A stretch of 22,070 nucleotides of DNA from SFTJ01 sp045613305 (GTDB lineage Bacteria; Bacteroidota; Bacteroidia; Bacteroidales; Muribaculaceae). Position numbers and translations under genes: made by a program. The notes under the pieces were generated by a model, which did not search any database, was not told the origin of the DNA, and saw nothing but the letters and a program-made list of their open reading frames with translations. Shown piece by piece: positions 1-6,707 of this stretch. The stretch is taken from contig JAZLAU010000029.1 in the NCBI GenBank assembly GCA_045613305.1, positions 1 to 22,070 of the forward strand, given 5' to 3'. Within the stretch, counting starts at the first letter, position 1; every line of letters starts with the position of its first letter.

Positions 1-169
1 CTCTTCCATGATTCTTGTTATCAAACTCATAAAAATCTTCTTCTTCCCAATATTCATCCCAGTCATCACGTTCTCGCCACTCTTGCTTGGCAACCCAATC
101 AAGGTCATCCCAAACCTCGCCAGTTTCTATATTTCTATAGACAGTGGAGTTTGTATTGACTATGGGCAT
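1..169 (-). CDS. Partial acidic protein of unknown function (N-terminal 56 residues)
   Basis: Reading the minus strand from an ATG at 169-167 gives 56 codons with no stop before the window edge, so the 3' part is missing. The translation begins MPIVNTNSTVYRN, continues with a polar stretch (IETGEVWDDLDW) and ends in a region very rich in Asp, Glu and Trp (for example DDWDEYWEEEDFYEFD). There is no signal peptide or membrane segment in this part. I do not recognise a family. The biased but non-repetitive composition and the clean ATG argue for a real gene rather than chance. It is transcribed divergently from the tRNA-Leu gene. I see no good promoter on its strand between 170 and 240; a near-match CAAATTTG lies there without a well-placed upstream TTG. 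Existence as a gene is moderately likely; function is unknown. Confidence 0.55.
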   Translation of the reverse strand, partial: MPIVNTNSTVYRNIETGEVWDDLDWVAKQEWRERDDWDEYWEEEDFYEFDNKNHGR

Positions 170-217
170 GTATTGTGCAATAAAAAAATAAAAAATCGGG
201 CAAATTTGTCAGAAAAT

Positions 218-248
218 TTGCAAAACACACGGCGAAGTATTAACTTTG
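218..248 (+). promoter_or_regulatory. Bacteroidetes-type promoter of the tRNA-Leu gene
   Basis: TTG at 218-220 and TAACTTTG at 241-248 are separated by exactly 20 bases, matching the Bacteroidetes sigma factor consensus TTG-N19/20-TAnnTTTG. The predicted start of transcription is near 255, leaving a leader of about 40 nt before the mature tRNA at 297. Confidence 0.7.
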
Positions 249-296
249 CACCGCTTAAAGCAGTGGCCGAAAGGCTACGCACAGGCAACCGAGGTC

Positions 297-381
297 GCCC
301 GGATGGTGGAATCGGTAGACACGAGGGACTTAAAATCCCTTGGCTATTGCAGCTGTGCGGGTTCAAGTCCCGCTCCGGGTA
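297..381 (+). tRNA. tRNA-Leu (anticodon UAA)
   Basis: The acceptor arms GCCCGGA (297-303) and TCCGGGT (374-380) pair, the first pair being G-U, and A381 is the discriminator base. The anticodon stem AGGGA (324-328)/TCCCT (336-340) holds the seven-base loop CTTAAAA with anticodon TAA at 331-333. The long variable arm and the T-loop GTTCAAGTC fit a class II leucine tRNA of 85 nt. CCA is not encoded; CAA follows the discriminator. It decodes UUA, and UUG by wobble. A promoter precedes it and a terminator follows 18 nt downstream, so it appears to be a single-gene transcript. Confidence 0.97.
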
Positions 382-398
382 CAAGGGTACTCAGCGAC

Positions 399-437
399 AT
401 CCCCTTTAAATCGAATGATTTAGAGGGGATTTTTTTT
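399..437 (+). terminator. Rho-independent terminator of tRNA-Leu
   Basis: A 14-bp stem (399-412 with 417-430, one G-U pair) has the loop GAAT and is followed directly by seven T. The tract lies only on the + side, so it serves the tRNA transcript. Confidence 0.9.
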
Positions 438-501
438 ATGTCAAATATCTTGGCTTTAGGATTGGTTTTAACGGCATAGAAAACCTTCTCCATATTGCTT
501 T

Positions 502-963
502 TTAATATAATTTGGTAATGGCGTAAATCAGTTCGATGTAAACAAGAATGGGTATTACTACACATATAATGACAGAACTGACAATATAGTTCCATCCAAT
601 CTTTTTGAACCATAGAAGAAAATCTACAGACTTATTGAATGCCCAGTCGCATCGATTTCTGAATGTCATTTCGTCTTTCCAGATAAAGATAATCCATGCC
701 AACAAAAACATGGGTGTGAGAAATGGTATTCGTGTGATGTAGTCAAACATTAACGTCCATGACAATGGTATGATAAGATAATATACAATGATATTAATTT
801 CATTATATGTTCTTCCAGTAATTTTGGCTATAAGAAGTTCTGCTCCTGCTACTATTGCAAAGATTGGTAGTGCTATTGCCATTACAATCTTACCAAATAG
901 AGAAAGTGAATTCCACGCTTCTCGTATTTCACTCATATTTAGATAATTGTTATGTTGTTTCAT
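502..963 (-). CDS. Four-helix membrane protein of unknown function
   Basis: The frame is open upstream to 1020, but I prefer the ATG at 963 (protein begins MKQHNNYLNMSEI, 153 residues) because GGAAGAAGAC lies just before it and the longer N-terminus is unlike a real start. Four hydrophobic segments are visible at about residues 23-45, 56-72, 78-95 and 128-150, joined by short loops; a charged loop around 96-125 (KDEMTFRNRCDW) follows the third. There is no signal peptide and no catalytic motif. I do not recognise the family. It lies about 80 bases downstream of the sulfatase on the same strand with no terminator visible between them, so the two could share a transcript. I saw no full-consensus promoter in the gap. 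It is AT-rich compared with the sulfatase. Confidence 0.75.
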   Translation of the reverse strand: MKQHNNYLNMSEIREAWNSLSLFGKIVMAIALPIFAIVAGAELLIAKITGRTYNEINIIVYYLIIPLSWTLMFDYITRIPFLTPMFLLAWIIFIWKDEMTFRNRCDWAFNKSVDFLLWFKKIGWNYIVSSVIICVVIPILVYIELIYAITKLY

Positions 964-1044
964 TTGTCTTCTTCCGATACTGTGCTTGAACATTAACTCG
1001 CATAAAGTTATCTGCAACAAGCCAATTAATTAAGTGTGATGTCT

Positions 1045-2580
1045 CTACTTAATGCTGTCGGTGGAAGGCAGAGTTACTTTAAAGTGAGGGCTTCCGGTGT
1101 GTTGCTTATGAGCAATCTCAACCATGCGTTTCACCACATCGGGATGCTTGGCCACGATGTTGTAGTCTTCGTGAATGTCGGTAGAGAGGTCATAGAGGTG
1201 CGGAGTGCCGTTTTTCGAAACCATTTTCCAGTTGCCCATTCTCACAGCCACTTGGTTTGTTTCTTCAAATTCCCAATAAAGGAATTCGTGGGCCTGCTGC
1301 TGTTTGCCGAGCAAAGTTGGGGCAAACGATAGGCCGTCGAAATAGTCGGCTGCAAGATTAGGGTTAGAATATCGGGTTACATAGTTGTCGATGCCGGCAA
1401 TTTCGCAGAACGTAGGCATTAAGTCGTAGAATGCCAGTTGATGGTCGTTAACAGTGCCGGCCTTAATGGTGCCGGGCCACCAAGCAATGAAAGGCACTCT
1501 AACGCCACCTTCATGAGTTTGACGCTTTATGCCGCGTAGATTGGAGTTAGCGCCGAAAAAGTCGGGGTCGCCGCCACCTTCCTGATGAGGGCCGTTGTCG
1601 CTTGTGAAAATCACCAAAGTGTTTTTGTCGAACCCTTTTTCTTTGAGTTTATTGAGCACCTCGCCCACATAGGCGTCGAGTCGGGTAACCATTGCTGCAA
1701 ATTGTGCATGAATTCCCAATGAGGTGTTGTAGCGAGCCCAAGGGTTGGTGTTCCAATCGGTGTCGTTGGTGAATTGTTGTTTGTAATATTCAACAATGCT
1801 GTCTTGAGGTTGCCATAACTCGGCGTGAGGAAGGGTGTAGGTGAATATGCCGAAGAAAGGCTTTTCGCCAGTTTGGCTATCAATCCATTGCAAGGCTTTT
1901 TGATGAATCATGTCGGCCGAATACTGAGTGCGGTTTTCATACCCTTCGCCATGTTGAGGGTGTGTGATGTTCTCTTCAAGAGTTACGCGCCTAACAGCAG
2001 TGTCGCCCGCCGATTTGCTATATTCATTTAGGAAATTAGGGTAATAAAGGTGTGCCTGATATTGGCAAATGTATCCAAAGTATTCGTCTATTCCTCGTTT
2101 GTCGGGGGTAGAAGCCGAGCCTTCGTAACCGCCAGCCCATTTGCCAAACATGCCGGTGTTATAGCCGTTGTCCTTCATTATTTCGGGCAGAATGATGTGC
2201 GCAGTGTCGTAGGGGTGTTGTCCCACTCTTGAGAATTCGTCGTTGATGCCATATTTCATCATAGGCACATCTCTCCAATATTCCTTGTTGCCGCGCACTT
2301 CGGTGTGTCCGGTGTGCTGTCCGGTCATGAAAGTGGCTCTCGACGGTGCGCTCACGGGGCTTCCAGCATAGGCTTGTGTGAATAGCATCCCTTCTTGAGC
2401 CATTCGGTCGAGGTTGGGGGTGAGGATGTGTTGCTGTCCGTAGCATGCCACGTCGTGATATCCCAAGTCGTCGCACATGATGTAGATTATGTTGGGCTTT
2501 GGGGCTTCTTGTTTGCTTGAGCAGCCGTGTAAAAGTGGAATCAACATTCCGCTGCTGGCTATTAGGGGGAGTGCTTTCAT
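1045..2580 (-). CDS. Lipoprotein sulfatase, serine-type (arylsulfatase-like, S1 family)
   Basis: This 511-residue protein should hydrolyse a sulfate ester, probably on a host or dietary glycan, at the outer face of the envelope. Residues 1-20 form a lipoprotein signal ending in the lipobox LHGC (Cys20), followed by SSKQEA. Visible sulfatase features are the metal-binding pair Asp37-Asp38 in CDDLG, the core S-A-P-S-R at 77-81 with Ser77 as the residue converted to formylglycine, followed by ATFMTG, then GKW near 146, PHAE near 251 and SDNG near 327-330. A serine core is normally matured by the radical-SAM enzyme anSME, which is not in this window. The open frame continues to 2790, but the promoter box at 2618-2625 would lie inside that extension, so the ATG at 2580 is the start. 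There are no SusC/SusD genes nearby, so this is not an evident polysaccharide locus. The exact substrate class cannot be read from the sequence. Confidence 0.93.
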   Translation of the reverse strand: MKALPLIASSGMLIPLLHGCSSKQEAPKPNIIYIMCDDLGYHDVACYGQQHILTPNLDRMAQEGMLFTQAYAGSPVSAPSRATFMTGQHTGHTEVRGNKEYWRDVPMMKYGINDEFSRVGQHPYDTAHIILPEIMKDNGYNTGMFGKWAGGYEGSASTPDKRGIDEYFGYICQYQAHLYYPNFLNEYSKSAGDTAVRRVTLEENITHPQHGEGYENRTQYSADMIHQKALQWIDSQTGEKPFFGIFTYTLPHAELWQPQDSIVEYYKQQFTNDTDWNTNPWARYNTSLGIHAQFAAMVTRLDAYVGEVLNKLKEKGFDKNTLVIFTSDNGPHQEGGGDPDFFGANSNLRGIKRQTHEGGVRVPFIAWWPGTIKAGTVNDHQLAFYDLMPTFCEIAGIDNYVTRYSNPNLAADYFDGLSFAPTLLGKQQQAHEFLYWEFEETNQVAVRMGNWKMVSKNGTPHLYDLSTDIHEDYNIVAKHPDVVKRMVEIAHKQHTGSPHFKVTLPSTDSIK

Positions 2581-2617
2581 TTTTCTGGGTACGGGTAAAT
2601 TGTATGTTTTTGTAATG

Positions 2618-2648
2618 CAAATATAATAGTAAAAGTTAATAATGTCAA
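2618..2648 (-). promoter_or_regulatory. Promoter of the sulfatase gene
   Basis: On the minus strand TTG (2648-2646) and TATATTTG (2625-2618) are 20 bases apart, an exact fit to TTG-N20-TAnnTTTG. The predicted 5' leader is about 30 nt, ending at the ATG at 2580. Confidence 0.7.
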
Positions 2649-2664
2649 AACCTTTGAGCATTGG

Positions 2665-2696
2665 GCGACAAATAAGAAATCGTGATATGCGACAAA
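2665..2696. repeat. Two GCGACAAA direct repeats between divergent promoters
   Basis: The octamer GCGACAAA occurs at 2665-2672 and 2689-2696, a period of 24 bases, i.e. slightly over two helical turns. It lies between the sulfatase promoter and the lipase promoter. Same-face spacing suits a regulator site, but two eight-base copies in AT-rich DNA may be chance. Confidence 0.3.
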
Positions 2697-2739
2697 GAAT
2701 AATATGCAATGACGAAAATGAATTATTTCTTTCAGGGTG

Positions 2740-2770
2740 TTGAAATTGTAATAAAAATGCAGTAATTTTG
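2740..2770 (+). promoter_or_regulatory. Promoter of the lipase-amidase transcript
   Basis: TTG at 2740-2742 and TAATTTTG at 2763-2770 are separated by 20 bases, an exact fit to the Bacteroidetes consensus. Transcription should begin near 2777, about 30 nt before the ATG at 2810. Confidence 0.7.
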
Positions 2771-2809
2771 AAATCAACAAAATGATTCAACTCTAAATAC
2801 TGAAGAATT

Positions 2810-3943
2810 ATGGATTTATTTGAGGCCGTGAAACAATTTGATTTCGATAAGATTGTGGATTATGTGGAAGACAAAACCGACGATTTGAAAGAGGAGGTTG
2901 ATGAGATTGTAGAAGACCTTAAAGAATCGGCCGAGGACTTAAAAGAGGAGGTGGCCGAAATAAGCGATAATGTGAAAAAGGCACTGACTGACTTTGTAGA
3001 TAAGTTGGACGATTCGTTCAAATTGGAGTTGGCCGGGACCTTTGTGGCAAAATATTTAGACGATTTTCAAAAGATGTTTGCCGCCAATAATGGCGAAGTG
3101 GATGCTGTGAAACTTGCAGCCGTAACGCAAACATCGAGTACGTCGCTGGGCGAAGACATTGTGCAGATGCTTGGCACAATGCCCAAGGCCGATATAATAA
3201 TGCGTGCGGTGAAGAAGCACGGCTTGTTTTCGTTGCCTACACTGTTTTTGTGCGGATTGACTAATTTTTCGTCGCGCTACGGAAAGGAAGGCATGCAAAT
3301 CGCCAAGAAGGTAGATGACGATTTAATTAGAGAATCGGCTGTGATAGCCAAGCATGTGTATGGCGATTTGAGTGTTCCCTTGATAGGCGGATGGCAGGAA
3401 TCGGCATTGCAAGTGCCAGATGTGGTGTTCACTGATGACACTGGATTGAATTCTAAACTATATGAACGCCAAACTGTGACTCAAAAAGAATACATCTATG
3501 CCACAGCCGGCACCGATATGGACGACATAAAAGACTGGGTGGCAAATGTTACGCAAGTGCTTGGCTCGAGCAATCAATATGAAAATGCGTTGAGAAATGC
3601 TACGCTGATATCAGACAAAGTGGGCGATGCAAAACTTACGTTTGTGGGCCATTCGTTAGGCGGCGGCGAGGCTGCTTATAATGCATTGAAATTGCCAAAT
3701 CGTAGGGCCATAACATTTAATCCGGCCGGAGTGAGTCCGATAGGCAATGTTAAGGGGTATTACGGCACAGAGTTAAATAATATAGATGCCTTTATCACTA
3801 TGAACGACCCTCTTAACATCATGCAAGACATCTTAGATTTCATTCCAAGTTCCGACGGGATGCGTCATTATTTGAAGCCTGTGGCTACAAACGAAAGTGG
3901 GCATAGCATAGCCACAATCATTAAGAGCATAGAGGTGCTGTGA
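2810..3943 (+). CDS. Class-3-lipase-like alpha/beta hydrolase with acidic N-terminal coiled coil
   Basis: The 377-residue protein has no signal peptide. Residues about 15-68 are a highly charged helix with repeating DLKEEV/DLKES units (24-50), encoded by near-identical DNA repeats at 2882 and 2936. The hydrolase domain occupies about 175-377: AGTD at 233-236 resembles the oxyanion-hole region of the Lipase_3 family, GHSLGGG at 280-286 is the nucleophile elbow with Ser282, and Asp333 (MNDPLN) and His365 (SGHSI) are well placed to complete the triad. A hydrophobic stretch near 139-150 may contact membrane or cap the active site. By family it should cleave an acyl ester such as a phospholipid or acylglycerol; the substrate is not evident. 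The amidase gene follows after 50 bases without a terminator, suggesting co-transcription. The N-terminal half before the hydrolase matches nothing I recognise. Being leaderless, it could act in the cytoplasm, at the inner membrane, or be exported by a route I cannot see. Confidence 0.8.
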   Translation: MDLFEAVKQFDFDKIVDYVEDKTDDLKEEVDEIVEDLKESAEDLKEEVAEISDNVKKALTDFVDKLDDSFKLELAGTFVAKYLDDFQKMFAANNGEVDAVKLAAVTQTSSTSLGEDIVQMLGTMPKADIIMRAVKKHGLFSLPTLFLCGLTNFSSRYGKEGMQIAKKVDDDLIRESAVIAKHVYGDLSVPLIGGWQESALQVPDVVFTDDTGLNSKLYERQTVTQKEYIYATAGTDMDDIKDWVANVTQVLGSSNQYENALRNATLISDKVGDAKLTFVGHSLGGGEAAYNALKLPNRRAITFNPAGVSPIGNVKGYYGTELNNIDAFITMNDPLNIMQDILDFIPSSDGMRHYLKPVATNESGHSIATIIKSIEVL

Positions 3944-3993
3944 CAGCAGCAAACAAATATAAAGACAACTGAAGTAAATAAATATTTAATAAA

Positions 3994-5148
3994 ATGAAGA
4001 AACTATTATTTGTAATGTTGGCATTGAGTGTGTCGTTATGTGGCACATATGCCGAAGCAAAAAAGAAAGGACTTGAAGGCAAACGCATATATGTGAATGC
4101 CGGTCACGGAGGGTGGACAGCAAACGACCGTCCGCTTGCTACAATTAACTATGCCGTTATGGACACTTTAGGCTTTTTTGAAACAAAGACTAATTTGTGG
4201 AAGGCGTTGGAACTGTATCATATGCTAAAGGATGCCGGTGCCGAAGTGTACATGTCGCGAACTAAGAACGGCTATGTGATGGAAGGCCAGAAGAATGCCA
4301 CTCATCTCGACCGTGTGGAAACCAAATGCGATGAAAACGGTCAACAGCAGATTGTGGGGCTCGAACGCATTGCTTGCCAGGTTGACTCGTTGAATCCCGA
4401 TTATTTTATCTCAATACATAGCAATGCTCATGTTGATGGTTCTCCAGTAAACTATTTGGTGCTTATGTATCGCGGCGAAACAGGCAAGGAATATGCTCCA
4501 GGCAGCATCGACAGATGCAAACAAGCGTTTCCTTACATTTGGGACAATCCGTTGAGCAGTTGGACTTCATCAAGCCCTGAAGACCCATATATAGCAGGCG
4601 ACATCTCGTGGATGGGCGGCACACCTCCGGGAAAGCCGAACAAGATAGGCCATAGGGGATATTTGAGCGTTATGAAGCACCGTGTGCCATCGTTCTTGGC
4701 TGAAGGCTCGTTTCACTCTTATCATCCTGAACGTCACCGTTTGCTAAACCGTGACTATTGCCGTATGGAAGCTGTGAGATATTATCGCGCCATCAATGCA
4801 TTCTTTGGCGGAAAGCCTGAAAAGACTGGCTACATAGTGGGCGCTTTGAAGGATGCTAACGAAAAGATGAATCACGAACTATATAAGTATCAAGAAGGCA
4901 GCGATGACCAATGGCGTCCGGTGAATGGTGCTATGGTTTATTTGCTCGATAGTCGCGGTGTTGCTATCCGTGCTTATCACACCGATGGCGAATATAACGG
5001 TATTTTCGTTTTCGATGATGTTAAGCCTGGCAAGTACACCCTTCGTTATGAGGCTTATGGTTACCAAACAAGCACCGAAAAGATTGAGGTTAAGGCCGAT
5101 AAAACTACTTATCTTAAGCCAAAAATCCGTAAGATTATCACTAAGTAA
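3994..5148 (+). CDS. Secreted N-acetylmuramoyl-L-alanine amidase (Amidase_3) with C-terminal beta domain
   Basis: This 384-residue protein begins with a signal peptide (1-20, MKKLLFVMLALSVSLCGTYA) and should act on peptidoglycan in the periplasm, cutting the bond between muramic acid and L-alanine. The Amidase_3 zinc ligands are visible as His38 (NAGHGG), Glu63 (FFETKTN) and His142 (SIHSNA), with catalytic Glu237 (LAEGSF). The stretch between His142 and Glu237 is about 95 residues and rich in aromatic, Pro and Gly residues (150-225), longer than in simple AmiC-type enzymes. Residues about 305-380 (beginning VNGAMVYLLD and containing VKPGKYTLRYEAYGY) look like a carboxypeptidase-regulatory-like or CnaB-type beta sandwich, perhaps for wall or surface binding. 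No promoter box is seen in the 50-base gap after the lipase-like gene, so it is probably the second gene of that transcript. Assignment to Amidase_3 is firm; the C-terminal fold is inferred. Confidence 0.88.
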   Translation: MKKLLFVMLALSVSLCGTYAEAKKKGLEGKRIYVNAGHGGWTANDRPLATINYAVMDTLGFFETKTNLWKALELYHMLKDAGAEVYMSRTKNGYVMEGQKNATHLDRVETKCDENGQQQIVGLERIACQVDSLNPDYFISIHSNAHVDGSPVNYLVLMYRGETGKEYAPGSIDRCKQAFPYIWDNPLSSWTSSSPEDPYIAGDISWMGGTPPGKPNKIGHRGYLSVMKHRVPSFLAEGSFHSYHPERHRLLNRDYCRMEAVRYYRAINAFFGGKPEKTGYIVGALKDANEKMNHELYKYQEGSDDQWRPVNGAMVYLLDSRGVAIRAYHTDGEYNGIFVFDDVKPGKYTLRYEAYGYQTSTEKIEVKADKTTYLKPKIRKIITK

Positions 5149-5170
5149 TAATAAAAAATATATCTCTGTT

Positions 5171-5207
5171 AGGGAGGGCGTAATTTTACGCCCTCCCTGT
5201 TTTTTTT
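5171..5207 (+). terminator. Rho-independent terminator of the lipase-amidase transcript
   Basis: A perfect 12-bp stem (5171-5182 with 5187-5198) has the four-base loop ATTT and is followed by G and eight T. It lies 22 bases after the amidase stop codon. Confidence 0.93.
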
Positions 5208-5489
5208 AGCAATGCACTTGTTACCTACGGTGGCGTGATGAATAAGTAATTCTTAACGCTTTAATAATGGCATGTGTGGCCGTTAAAATAGGTGACGCAG
5301 ACGCCTGGACTATAGAAGGCGGAAATTGTGAGATTGCCGTAAATGAGTTGTTGCGGTAAATTTAGTCAGTAAAGAGCGCCCGTGAATGTGCATAAAGTAA
5401 TGGTCAAGACAAATGAATAGCGATGGTGCTTGATGCGGAAGAAGCAAACTTCACATGATGCTTTAGTTTCGCCAGAGGATGATAGGATG
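5208..5489. other. Intergenic spacer with no convincing gene
   Basis: This stretch lies between two convergent transcripts, each with its own terminator. No long frame, promoter consensus or RNA gene is visible. The only candidate is a 30-codon frame at 5267-5359 on the + strand (starts MACVAVKIGD, ends NELLR). It lacks a ribosome binding site and a promoter box, so I do not call it a gene. The spacer may be relic DNA. Confidence 0.5.
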
Positions 5490-5522
5490 AAAAAAAGCCA
5501 ACCAGCTTTGCCGGTTGGCTTT
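5490..5522 (-). terminator. Rho-independent terminator of the gldN end of the T9SS operon
   Basis: Read on the minus strand, AGCCAACC (5520-5513) pairs with GGTTGGCT (5503-5496), with two more inner pairs around a mismatch, and is followed by seven further T (5496-5490, the first also closing the stem). It lies about 30 bases after the gldN stop codon. Confidence 0.88.
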
Positions 5523-5550
5523 ATATGATAAACATGATTTTTTTTCGATG

Positions 5551-6657
5551 TTAACGCTTGCGGTCGCGAACGCTTCGTGTGGCCGATGATTTCACCTTGG
5601 TTGTTTTAGGTTCTTTGGCCTTTTTAGTGGCTTTTGCTTGGCTGCGTTTAGTGCTTCGCTTTGTGCTCTTGATGCTCTTTGTTGTTTCGCGCGACTTCAC
5701 TTCGCTAACTTCAGTTGTGTCGGCCTCTTCTTTTTCAGCGTTGCGGCTTTGCAATTCTTCGCGGGTTGGAACCCATAGGTTTTTGTCGAAAGAATTAAGG
5801 CGCGCCTCAATGCTGTCCTGAGCATGTTTCAAGTCGTCAGGGTCGGGGAAAAGTTGCATAAGAGTCTTGTTTCGAAGATTCTTAGTTTTGTAAATTTCGC
5901 CTTTGTACATGTTGCGAAGGAAGTAGTCGTCGTAGTTATAACGAGGCAAGTTGTTGTCGTCGTCGGTGAAAACATATTGTTGCGCTAAGTGCGGACGCAA
6001 GTCGGCAAGTTTCACCCAAAACATAGGATATCTAACTGCTTCGCCACCCCATTCCGACGAACGGTGCAAAACCGGACAAATGGCTTCTACATGACGTTTC
6101 ACAGTGGTGCTGATGCGGTCGAATTCGTAGCGCTCAATGATGTAGTAGTTAAGCACTTCGATGCCTGGGATGTCGCTGTCTTCAACGGTGAACTTAGGAT
6201 TCTTTTCGGTGCTGCCTTTAGCATTTTCGTAAATTATGCCATAACGGTCGAGCATGTCCTTTACTTTCACTTTATACTGGTCGGTAAACATTTCGCGACC
6301 GTCGAGATATTCATAGGCCGAAATGTCGCCGTTGATGAGTAGTCGCATAATGATGAAGAAAAGGCTTTGTCCGTCTTGATTAGGTTCTTCGGGATAGAAG
6401 AGGCAAGTGTTGGCGTTTTCTTTCATTTCAAGTGAACGATATATTACGCGCATCCATTCAAGGTCGGCGTCGCTTTTTTCTTTCACTTCGTAGAACGACT
6501 GCATGCGGTCGGTGATGTTGCCGCTTTTCTTGGCATTGGCTTTTTTAGCATCGGCGCGAGCGCGACGCACTACCGAAGCCGAACTTTCGGTTTGTGCAAA
6601 TGCAGTGGCCGAAATGGCAGCCAAAAGAGCGAAGGCTATTATTCTGATTGCTTTCAT
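5551..6657 (-). CDS. gldN: T9SS ring protein GldN/PorN with a basic C-terminal tail
   Basis: GldN (PorN) is a periplasmic protein that joins the lipoprotein GldK in the large ring under the outer membrane and contacts the GldM shaft. The 368-residue product has a signal peptide (1-21, cleaved after AFA). The conserved domain covers about 45-300, with family-typical stretches such as DLEWMRVIYRSLEM (65-78), the NGDISAYEYLDGREMF region (109-124) and PMFWVKLADLRPHLA (211-225). Beyond about residue 320 the protein changes into a Lys/Arg/Ser/Thr-rich tail (roughly 321-368, e.g. KSTKRSTKRSQAK). It is the last gene of the operon, 50 bases after gldM, and is followed by a terminator. Identification rests on sequence character and on its place after gldK-gldL-gldM. 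Confidence 0.95.
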   Translation of the reverse strand: MKAIRIIAFALLAAISATAFAQTESSASVVRRARADAKKANAKKSGNITDRMQSFYEVKEKSDADLEWMRVIYRSLEMKENANTCLFYPEEPNQDGQSLFFIIMRLLINGDISAYEYLDGREMFTDQYKVKVKDMLDRYGIIYENAKGSTEKNPKFTVEDSDIPGIEVLNYYIIERYEFDRISTTVKRHVEAICPVLHRSSEWGGEAVRYPMFWVKLADLRPHLAQQYVFTDDDNNLPRYNYDDYFLRNMYKGEIYKTKNLRNKTLMQLFPDPDDLKHAQDSIEARLNSFDKNLWVPTREELQSRNAEKEEADTTEVSEVKSRETTKSIKSTKRSTKRSQAKATKKAKEPKTTKVKSSATRSVRDRKR

Positions 6658-6707
6658 ATATTAATTATGAAATTAAAAGTTTTTCTATAAATATTGCTTA
6701 GATATGA

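Noticed and set aside
297..381. tRNA-Leu as an integration site for a mobile element
   Set aside because: No integrase, no repeated tRNA 3' end and no mobile genes are visible in the neighbourhood.
8..479. Open + strand frames at 8-409 and 246-479 crossing the tRNA-Leu gene
   Set aside because: They read through a complete tRNA and its terminator or the opposite strand of the acidic partial gene; no family character or start signal.
2581..2790. A 70-residue N-terminal extension of the sulfatase
   Set aside because: It would contain the promoter boxes, and the lipoprotein signal starts exactly at the ATG at 2580.
2882..2954. Tandem DNA repeat as a CRISPR-like or recombination element
   Set aside because: Only two imperfect copies in frame, encoding a repetitive coiled coil; it is a protein-level repeat.
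3935..3947. Short palindrome around the lipase-like gene stop codon
   Set aside because: Only six base pairs per arm and no T tract; likely chance.
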